NCBI GenBank assembly: GCA_016490735.1
Contig: JAEMWC010000008.1
Location: 376,001-440,000, forward strand
DNA: 64,000 nucleotides
Reading direction: 5' to 3'
Origin: Pachyseris speciosa
Lineage: Eukaryota > Cnidaria > Anthozoa > Scleractinia > Pachyseridae
Shown here piece by piece: positions 59,101 to 64,000 of the stretch. Position numbers and translations under genes: made by a program. Below the pieces are notes generated by a model that did no database searches, was not told the origin of the DNA, and was given only the letters and a program-made list of their open reading frames with translations. Positions within the stretch are counted from its first letter, which is position 1, and each line of letters opens with the position of its first letter.

Positions 59101-62100
59101 GTGAACTGCAATTCGATTAAAAGAAGATGTACTGGTAAAGCAATTTGCAAACCACCCTCATGGAAGGTTGGTTTCTTATTTTATGCAAGGAAAAATGCAT
59201 TTTTTTTACACACATTAGATCTCCAAAAGGAAAAAATCAGTGAAAAAAAATACCAGACCATGTTTTTCAATTGAATTGCAGTTCACATGCAGATATTCAG
59301 ACATGTCCGAGCAAAATCGAAAAACTACCTAAAATTCGACATAGGTTGGTTATGCTCCGAGGCCTTCAAATATTGAATAGCACCAAAAACCTTCAGTGAA
59401 TAGAGATTAAACACATAGCTTTCAGTAGAAATGGTGGCTTCTAAAGGAGCCTTTGTATCTTCAGGTTCAAAACCTGAATCTTGCTCACCAGTCGTTTCAT
59501 TCAAACTGCCACTCGGCACTATAGAACCCGTAATTTTCATCAAGCCAACTTTGACCTACTTTCTAGGCACGATCAGGAATACTATTGTAACAGCTATTTT
59601 CCTAGGACTGTTAAGTTGTGGAACAGCTTACCTAATATACTTAAGTCTAGCCAGGATCTCTTGTGGTTTAAAGTCCATCTTAACGATCACCTCAGAGGTC
59701 TACTACAAACTTATAGTCCGCCATGATTTGTCAATTATTTTGCATACTTTTTTTTCTTTCTTAATTTATTATGTAAGTCTAATTAATTTTACCATGTAAG
59801 TCTAATTTTTATCTTTTTGAACCTAGGGGATACGTTTCAATTGGGGCTCTGCTCTGTTCGTCTCCCCGGTCACGTCATAGTATTGTTATATTAATGTATT
59901 TTTTTTCTTGTGACAAATCTCAATAAACTAAACTAAACAGTTGTTTGAAACTCTAACTGGCATGGAATCTCCATATTTCCACAAAAGATTTTTCCATTGT
60001 TTTCAACTGATCACTTCAATCTCTCCACTACGTGAGAGAAAATACCACACTATTTGGGAGAACTCGTGAGGCAAATGGCCAACCATTTCCTTGCCTTTCA
60101 TTACTTGCATGGTGTGTTTATCTTTTGGCATGTTAAACTCTCGTTTAGGGACAAGTTTTTCTCCAACCGATGACTTCCAAACTTCTTTATAAACACTATC
60201 CACGCACAGCTGACGCGAAAGCAAACCTTTCCATATTGTCTCCTGATCGTTGTCCGCTACTCTGGTGTCCAGACTTCCCTCTTTAAATGTCTGTGTGGTT
60301 ACTAATCAAACGTTTTGAATCATTCTCCTGCTCTTTATTTTCATTCAGGTTTCATCGTTTTCATTTCAACTGTGGGCTTTAACAATGAAGACAACAGTTA
60401 TCAGTTCCAACAATTAAAGAAATTGATTAAAGATAAGCTTGTAAATTGGTATTTTAGAGTTGTTCAACATCTTAAGGTCGCTGCAAAAATACACAGCATT
60501 AGATTTTGGCAAGTTTATTGTGAACAACTGCGAAGAAACAAACAACTCTTTTGCCAGAGTGATTTTTTCAAGTTCTTATTTTTTCTCATAATCATGCTTG
60601 AAATTTGGGGGTGCGGCTTATCTACGAGTGTGGCTTATACACAAGGTTTTACGGTAATAAATTGAAATATTGTACCTGGCACAAAATAGTGAACAAGAAT
60701 TACAGAACAGTCCTAAATTAGGTTGCAGTACATGTGGAATGTTACTTGCATTTATTTATATGTTTGATCATGCACAGCTCTGAGTTATATAATTATGTAG
60801 CTTTTTGGTTCTTAACAGACCTTCTTTGGTCCTGAGTTTGTTCAAGTGGCTGAAGACCCAAACCTGACAGTTGTTAACATTTCACCAGTAAGTAAAGCAA
60901 ACAAGCCCAATAAATGTGTGGTAAATTGTTAAGTAGAGAGTGCAAATCCTCTTCATTCAGATTGAATTGCAATCATGTTTGTACATGTATGACTGACACA
61001 ATTAATTTTATAAACTGCATTCATATAGCATCATGAACTCCACAGTTATTCACAGTTACATGATCAATTATTCTAAACTATAGCATTGTCAAGATTGCAA
61101 TTGAACATGCCCCAGTTAACTTTTATTGTCAGACAGGGTTGTGGTCAGTCATCAACAGCTTTGTATAATGGTCAGCAAAGATCAAGCAATAAAAGCTGCC
61201 AGCTACTTAGAGGTTGAAAATCAACCTGGATGTCTTAGTATGGAGTGTTACTTACTCTTTTACAGATTATCCTTATGGCTTTTTTTTTTATTTATATTTG
61301 CTTCATTTGTAATGTGCCATTAAATTGTTAGTAATAAATCAAACTTCCTTCCATTTGAAGGGCTCAGTGGAAGAAGGGCATAAGTGACGATTTTGGTCAT
61401 TTTGCTGACGTCCTCCAAATGAGCTGAAGTTTTGCATGTGGCCTTTGATACATTAGAAAAACATTGCCCTATATTCTTTTCGCTTTTTTTTACACTCAGT
61501 TTTCGAGAAAACGCGGGCCAAAATACGTATTCTACGCGTCACTTAGCACAGTTTTTCCTGCTTGGATTACTGAAACTGGACATGAAATGATTGGCAGGGA
61601 CTTATTGTTTGATAGTGTGACGTAGACTATAAGTTTAGCGGTTAAAACATTGATTCACTGATATGAAACTTACGCGGTTGAGGTCAGCTCGATCGGTACT
61701 GAGTTCCATTTAATCGCATTACGCCCGAGTGTTTGCCTGCTCGCCTGGTGGTAAAAAAGACATCATGAAGTCTTGAATTACCCACAAGCCACTAGCTTCT
61801 CTGAAAGAATCCAAAGAAGTTTTCTCTGTGCTTTCCAAATCATGAAATCCCTCTGTTTTGGAGTACAGATTAAGGGGCCAGGCGATAAAAAGTCTGAAAG
61901 CAACTCTCGTCTTAAAAGCGGCCCGCAGTTGAGAGTCTTGGCCCATTTGCCAAAGGTTGCCGTGCTAAAAGTTCGGAAAACGAGAGGTGTTTTTGGACTT
62001 AAGGCTGAAAATCTCCGATGTTTGATGAGAGTTGTCCGCGCTTGGAGGCCACAGTTTTCTCCCACAATTCATTGCGGCCACAGAGGGCGCTGTCACAGTG

Positions 62101-63817
62101 AAAAGTTCCCGCGGGTGACGTAACGGGATTAAATCCGCTCAGACTACGCGTACTATAGATTATTTTCACTTCGGAAACATTACGGAGAAATCATTGAAGA
62201 CAGGGAAACCGGCAAGATGAAAAGTCCGTCCGTTTACGACGAGTATCCTGAATTTAATGCAAGGAAAACTTGACGCGTATGGCAAATACCAAAAGCGAAA
62301 ATGCATTCGTTATCGTGTGGTGTTTTGTAAACCGGTTAAAACATGCTGGCGAATATCAACACATAAATCACTTTGCCGCGATGACCTCGGTTATTTCGCT
62401 TCCGTGGAGGCTTGTAAACATCACCAAAGAGCATTTTCATGCGAGCTAAACGTCAGCAAGAAGTATTTTCAGGCGAGATAAACAGCAAAATGTATTTCAA
62501 GTTGTGTGACGCATGACAGGACATTAACGATTCAATTTCAGAACATGCAAATAACGCCGTTAAGTCTAACTTAATTAACGTTAGCGCTAACCCCTTGAAT
62601 GCTGTTTTCAAGTCAGACAAACTCTTTGCGCGCTGACGTAAGGTTAACCAAGGCTTCTGTGTGCTGTTTTAAGTCAACCAAGAATGTTGTGGACTGTTTC
62701 TGAGCCAAGCAAGCTTGTTGAGTGCTACGATTAAGCAAAACACGGGTAGTAACACCTGTAGTAAGTGCCGCATTCAAGAAAACAAGTAGACCCGGCATAT
62801 TTCCAAGTCAGCTGGGCACCTTGTGTGCTGTTTATGAGTCAAAAAGTCATATAGCACATTATGGCTTATTGAGCAGAGACGTTCCGTGTTGTCTTAAGCC
62901 AATTACGAACATTTGGCGCTTGGTTTTCATAAGAAGGGCTTGGTGGAAGACTGTGCTAAGTGACGCGTAGAATGCGTATTTTGGTCCGCGTTTTCTCGAG
63001 AACTGAGCGTAAAAAAAGCGAAAAGAATATAGGGCAATGTTTTTCTAATGTATCAAAGGCCACATGCAAAACTTCAGCTCATTTGGAGGACGTCAGCAAA
63101 ATGACCAAAATCGTCACTTATGCCCTTCTTCCACTGAGCCCTTCATTTATTACAGCTGTTGCTACTTTACTTAATTAAAGAGCCAGCTTTTGTAAAGGTT
63201 AATGACACCCATGGAAAAAGGCCAATACAAAGAGTTCATTGTGTTGATAAATACTTCTTACTAACCGAGTTCGAGGTCCGTACTGTAAGTTACGGACCGA
63301 GTTTTTTCCTTTTGATTTATGGCCCAAGCGCGAGGCGCGCGAGCCATGAATTAATGGGAAAAAACGAGGATCCGTAACTTACAGTACGGACTGAGAAAAC
63401 GAGGTTAGTAAGATATTTATTATAACTGAGGTTAATCCGGCGCGCGGGAAAGAAACCTTGTTGAAGTCAAGCGGGCCGTACTGTAGAATACGCAAAATTG
63501 ACCAATCACAGCGCGCGTACTAAGTGAGAGATATAATAAATTAGTTTTACACACACTGGACAGCTTCTATTTTCAAACAAATTAATTTTGAATTAAATGT
63601 TTCTTTAATTTGAGTGGCTTTCAGATTTTCTTTAAGAATCCTTCTAAAGATAGAGCACTGTCTTGTTATTCTCTTCCTTGTTATCAACTTTTGTTTCTCA
63701 GTTTTACTCAAAATTTCATTTTTTCACTCTCAGAGAAAGGCTAGTTCCATTCCACAAGGTAGGAGATTGGTGACTGTTGTGATGCTGAATGGACAAAACC
63801 TTCAGATTATGATTGAG
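41061..63817 (+). CDS. PTPN13: KIND-FERM protein, PTPN13/FRMPD2-like (5' part; continues right of the window)
   Basis: Thirteen exons joined in phase encode 590 residues. Residues about 1-187 form a KIND domain (LDEILEVRAGPLKEDELWAV, TPESLLLCHNGKVKFSL, SFTAPEM, IYSLGMTLYHAAEFEIP, LLSMCEESSQLR). A Ser/Pro-rich linker follows, and from about 570 RRLVTVVMLNGQNLQIMIE opens the FERM F1 lobe. KIND followed by FERM is the order in PTPN13 and FRMPD2, submembrane scaffolds; PTPN13 adds five PDZ domains and a tyrosine phosphatase domain. The downstream parts are not in the window, so the symbol is provisional. Start: ATG 41061, first in frame, after a UTR acceptor at 41038. Introns are loaded with transposons, intron 10 being about 8.2 kb. 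Confidence 0.85.
41589..41950 (+). pseudogene. SAP-like protein fragment of the THAP transposon
   Basis: MAFVVSIRRIEDIPGSSLNG then WDLNQLKTS (stop) LKFWFKCRGDSCKGL, with a later frame DPDENLIYTWHITTEPVK. The helix-extended-helix pattern (LNxLK...LKFWLKCRG) resembles a SAP DNA-binding motif. It is interrupted by stops. Confidence 0.5.
43083..43501 (-). pseudogene. THAP zinc-finger protein fragment, frameshifted
   Basis: The minus frames together show the C2CH order: NCSIPFCPKKF, then ISYQKFPEDRRV, (frameshift) AEWIVAIRRDLGL, (frameshift) VCLRHFKSS, then AVPSAFP. These are the THAP hallmarks CxxxxC, FP, W, CxxHF and AVPxxFP. Two frameshifts inactivate it. A lysine/arginine-rich stretch follows. 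Confidence 0.72.
43686..43781 (+). CDS. PTPN13: KIND-FERM exon 2
   Basis: GKARRKGLLTYTVTPESLLL then CHNGKVKFSLHT. This is the KIND equivalent of the kinase P-loop/strand region, with SLLL and a charged loop. Acceptor gaccag, donor gtagtc. Confidence 0.87.
43905..43990 (+). CDS. PTPN13: KIND-FERM exon 3
   Basis: ASSRNRSFTAPEMYSKHSKP then IGNEGTLEK, carrying the FTAPE motif that corresponds to the kinase APE site. Ends in phase 0 before gtacta. Confidence 0.87.
44076..44282. repeat. Palindrome of about 200 bp in intron 3
   Basis: Arms GTGAAGTAC...GGTGAGTGTGGTCCTGAGAA and their complement, with an inner GTCGAAACGTCAGT motif like that at 29990. Probably inverted Penelope-like termini. Confidence 0.65.
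44650..44865 (+). repeat. Second copy of the 39-kb direct repeat
   Basis: Same orientation and nearly collinear with 39020-39235, just upstream of exon 4. Confidence 0.8.
44931..44996 (+). CDS. PTPN13: KIND-FERM exon 4
   Basis: ICIYSLGMTLYHAAEFEIPV then GK. IYSLGMTLY is the KIND signature (kinase subdomain IX-like). Acceptor gacag, donor gtgagt. Confidence 0.9.
45118..45210 (+). CDS. PTPN13: KIND-FERM exon 5
   Basis: PVNLSESLEGILLSMCEESS then QLRIHLAKVLE, 31 codons in phase 0. Confidence 0.9.
46011..46097 (+). CDS. PTPN13: KIND-FERM exon 6 (end of KIND)
   Basis: VCHGHRKRRRFGGLIVSMVT then AVLGDDVPD. The last KIND helix, then an acidic turn. 29 codons. Confidence 0.88.
46410..46481 (+). CDS. 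PTPN13: KIND-FERM exon 7 (acidic linker)
   Basis: NDEENHSFDEETVQIDHSEF then LNGE; 24 codons in phase 0 with acceptor tacag and donor gtgagg. Confidence 0.8.
46581..46764 (+). CDS. PTPN13: KIND-FERM exon 8 (Ser/Pro linker)
   Basis: APGSASPDLVSPRSLPSPPP ... LTPHQRKQPHIL; donor gtaagt 14 bp before a MITE insertion (46779). Confidence 0.82.
46779..47076. mobile_element. MITE, GAAGGSCT family, copy in intron 8
   Basis: AAAT on both sides; ends GAAGGGCTGAGAACATAACC and (inverted) GAAGGGCTGAAACCATAACT. Related to 52454, 55193 and 59020. Confidence 0.8.
47230..47592 (+). CDS. PTPN13: KIND-FERM exon 9 (Ser-rich linker)
   Basis: DKYKEHLDRVKRDRTHPASS ... HQRPDLFPAS; 121 codons, longest exon. Low complexity, probably disordered. 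Confidence 0.82.
48145..48391 (+). CDS. PTPN13: KIND-FERM exon 10
   Basis: RNSTLRRYDSDASITDTSSI ... SRAAFIAGKDPHLS. Ser/Thr-rich, with the RRYDSD cluster resembling basophilic kinase sites. Phase 2 donor gtaaga. Confidence 0.85.
49776..49915 (-). repeat. Split direct repeat B2
   Basis: TTAACCAACTGCCTCGCCTA ... CATGAGCCCCCATTCCA, the direct copy of 50374-50513. Confidence 0.85.
49980..50373 (-). repeat. Split direct repeat A2 with minisatellite
   Basis: The direct copy of 55984-56354. Contains about ten units of the type GAACCGCTTGACCGCTAAGCT from 50125 to 50330. Confidence 0.85.
50374..50513 (-). repeat. Split direct repeat B1
   Basis: Directly follows the recombinase 3' region and is the direct copy of 49776-49915. 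Confidence 0.85.
50686..51255 (-). pseudogene. Tyrosine recombinase of the Ngaro/DIRS-type element
   Basis: 189 residues: AACCLGFFGFLRASEFTV (first catalytic Arg), CPVCALTQYLHVR, GHSFPIGAATSAASCGLPDH, then KTLGRWSSDAYQLYIHTP (catalytic Tyr region). The box II motif is normally HSFRIGAAT; here Arg is Pro, removing a catalytic residue of the R-H-R-Y tetrad. A proline run reflects a long G homopolymer (50897-50915). Confidence 0.85.
51456..52110 (-). pseudogene. RNase H and RT tail of the YR retroelement
   Basis: On minus: RLNQEFFLDLAWWREFFQF (end of RT), VSSDASGALGYGAVFQGHWF, SIEYKELFPIVVAAYLWGP, then ASKRVNFLSDNCSVVDIL (RNase H Asp/Glu/Asp pattern), and VRGKSNPIADSLSRFQ, the conserved end before the recombinase. 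Frames are broken between 51800 and 51960. Confidence 0.7.
52115..52453 (-). pseudogene. ORF1 (gag-like) 3' part, fused to the RT end by deletion
   Basis: FDSSTFPSLNKAFVVGPGYA then PVPYKLVSKITAGLFVDLDD and NIRAQEIELQALLEGKLVVS, after which the sequence jumps into the RT tail. The whole RT core is therefore missing. The right edge continues into the upstream ORF1 part at 55514 when the composite insertion is removed. Confidence 0.65.
52454..52775. mobile_element. MITE, GAAGGCCTCGG family, left unit of the composite
   Basis: Ends GAAGGCCTCGGAGCATAAC and their inverse. Left flank AAAT, right flank AATT. Confidence 0.85.
52776..55192. mobile_element. Cargo between two MITEs; relative of the 61357 element
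   Basis: 52850-53420 is homologous to about 61560-62110 (GTTTGATAGTGTGACGTAGA, TTTAGCGGTTAAAACAT) and 54900-55130 to about 62600-62930, in the same order. It lacks the long TIRs of that element. A tRNA-like head (B box GGTTTGAATCC on minus, about 53875-53945) and telomere-like repeats (54780-54850) lie inside. No intact frame. Confidence 0.65.
54780..54850. repeat. Degenerate telomere-like CCCTAA repeats
   Basis: A short array of CCCTAA, CCCTAG and CCCTAT units within the cargo; a minus frame across it is a chance product of the repeats. Confidence 0.65.
55193..55513. mobile_element. MITE, GAAGGCCTCGG family, right unit of the composite
   Basis: Nearly identical to 52454-52775 and in the same orientation. 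Left flank AATT, right flank AAAT. Confidence 0.85.
55514..55879 (-). pseudogene. ORF1 (gag-like) 5' part of the YR retroelement
   Basis: Starts near MLSRSLRMGNTNNSFSTMSS, is Ser/Pro-rich, contains LSQAISRALAESLPPLLSSL and ends TLDVPSF at the insertion. The polar, proline-rich N-terminus fits a gag-like protein of DIRS/Ngaro elements; no enzymatic motif. Confidence 0.55.
55984..56354 (-). repeat. Split direct repeat A1 with minisatellite
   Basis: 5' end of the retroelement in its own orientation. The ACCGCTAAGCT minisatellite occupies about 56118-56305. Confidence 0.85.
56593..56782 (+). CDS. PTPN13: KIND-FERM exon 11
   Basis: NGRPYSSTMDLRKQAMSQKS ... REPQKSKTGSSGSKTKLR; acceptor ttttcag, donor gtgagt. 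It is separated from exon 10 by 8.2 kb of retroelement DNA. Confidence 0.83.
56865..58243. mobile_element. Dispersed repeat with CCCGGGC-like ends and tRNA-like modules, copy 2
   Basis: Homologous to 16849-18535 from AACAAGAGGCTACAATTA to the CCTGGGTAA end. It carries two minus-strand tRNA-like segments (about 57150-57225 and 57981-58055). No coding content. Confidence 0.65.
57981..58055 (-). ncRNA. tRNA-like sequence (pseudo-tRNA or SINE head)
   Basis: A box TGGCCTAGTGGTC and B box GGTTCGATTCC are correctly spaced and followed by a T run on minus. The acceptor stem does not pair, so this is not a functional tRNA. Confidence 0.55.
59020..59367. mobile_element. MITE, GAAGGCCT family, third full copy
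   Basis: AAAT flanks on both sides; ends GAAGGCCTTGGAGCATAACC and (inverted) GAAGGCCTCGGAGCATAACC. Confidence 0.85.
59481..59938 (+). pseudogene. LINE reverse transcriptase C-terminus and 3' UTR
   Basis: The frame 59481-59726 contains YFPRTVKLWNSLPNILKSSQ then WFKVHLNDHL, the conserved end of many non-LTR retrotransposon polyproteins. It is followed by a short UTR and an A-rich tail AATAAACTAAACTAAAC. A 5'-truncated LINE copy. Confidence 0.8.
60003..60224 (-). pseudogene. HIRAN-like domain fragment
   Basis: VYKEVWKSSVGEKLVPKREF, then VGHLPHEFSQIVWYFLSRSG. The VGHxPxExSxxxWxFL pattern resembles a HIRAN-like domain that is frequent in cnidarian transposon proteins (recalled, not searched). 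Short and truncated. Confidence 0.4.
60819..60887 (+). CDS. PTPN13: KIND-FERM exon 12
   Basis: TFFGPEFVQVAEDPNLTVVN then ISP. The TFFGPEF-type segment is found just before FERM in PTPN13 relatives. Acceptor aacag, donor gtaagt. Confidence 0.83.
61357..63144. mobile_element. Long-TIR DNA element, 4-bp ATTT duplication
   Basis: ATTT on both sides. Inverted ends of about 194 bp (61357-61551 and 62951-63144) start GAAGGGCTCAGTGGAAGAAG. The end sequence resembles the GAAGGSCT MITE family and the TSD has the same AWWT form. The interior has diverged frames only and is related to 52776-55192. Confidence 0.82.
63262..63408. mobile_element. Small fold-back element
   Basis: Inverted arms CTAACCGAGTTCGAGGTCCG/complement and CCGTACTGTAAGTTACGGA around a GC-rich centre (GCGCGAGGCGCGCGAG). 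About 150 bp. Confidence 0.7.
63734..63817 (+). CDS. PTPN13: KIND-FERM exon 13 (start of FERM)
   Basis: RKASSIPQGRRLVTVVMLNG then QNLQIMIE, the first strands of the FERM F1 ubiquitin-like lobe. Donor gtaatg. Bases 63818-64000 are intron without recognised content. Confidence 0.86.
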
Positions 63818-64000
63818 GTAATGTTTCATTCAAATACATTAGCTGACCTTTAGTTGACTTTGTTTCTTGTAAGTAATATAAGCATCAGTACATGAAAATG
63901 TCAACTGTAAACCTTTTTTGTGCATGCATAACTGTGCACAAGGTGTTGGAACAGAAATTGTGTGCGTCTTGCAGTGTGAACATTGTAGCGTGTTCTTATT

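Larger units (their letters stand above)
58893..60654. mobile_element. TA-target DNA transposon, CCGTAAAACTTGTGTATAAG ends
   Basis: TA on both sides. Ends CCGTAAAAACTTGTGTATAA and (inverted) CCGTAAAACCTTGTGTATAA, with GCGGCTTAT repeats inside each end. Contains a nested MITE (59020-59367), a LINE 3' end, and two frames without an identifiable transposase (60003-60224 minus, 60315-60600 plus). Confidence 0.75.

Noticed and set aside
61719..62123. Overlapping frames of 75-116 residues
   Set aside because: They lie within the interior of the long-TIR element and the related cargo at 53000 does not preserve the frames.

Overview
The window looks like nuclear DNA of an anthozoan cnidarian, most likely a stony coral. 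The reasons are GT-AG introns, AT-rich intergenic DNA, two metazoan genes on the edges, and a dense mixture of DNA transposons, Penelope-like and tyrosine-recombinase retroelements and MITEs. Species is inference. Most open frames here are chance frames or transposon debris. Only two host genes can be supported, and both run off the window.

Layout. 602-4310 (minus) holds the first three coding exons of a tetraspanin (TspanC8-like: TM1, small loop, TM2, TM3). Its intron 1 contains a hammerhead ribozyme (2047-2091) and a TTAA-flanked element. 4.7-11 kb is a run of non-autonomous DNA transposons, several with clear target-site duplications (TSDs), including a hAT-type element with an 8-bp TSD. 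About 12.3-26.9 kb reads as one PIF/Harbinger element: transposase on plus, MADF protein on minus, related ends facing each other. It is blown apart by nested insertions. The largest insertion (15591-24722) has a 9-bp TSD and roughly 3-kb inverted arms, and carries two broken copies of a zinc-ribbon/UBZ/HECT E3 ubiquitin ligase gene. That insertion itself contains at least three further transposons.

27.3-34.5 kb holds a tandem MITE, a Penelope-like 3' end with a GIY-YIG domain, large palindromes, a family with 6-bp TSDs and a 0.5-kb fold-back element. 34.6-41 kb is quieter; it probably contains the promoter and first intron of the second host gene.

41061-63817 (plus) carries thirteen coding exons of a KIND-FERM protein of the PTPN13/FRMPD2 type: KIND domain (about residues 1-187), a Ser/Pro-rich linker, then the start of FERM (from about residue 570). 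The PDZ and phosphatase parts, if present, lie beyond the window. Its introns hold a THAP/SAP transposon (intron 1), a Ngaro-like tyrosine-recombinase retroelement with split direct repeats and a deleted reverse transcriptase (intron 10), a composite unit made of two MITEs around a 2.4-kb cargo, a LINE 3' end, and a long-TIR element (intron 12).

All names rest on motif recognition by eye. No database search was run. Splice sites were chosen by GT/AG, phase and protein continuity.
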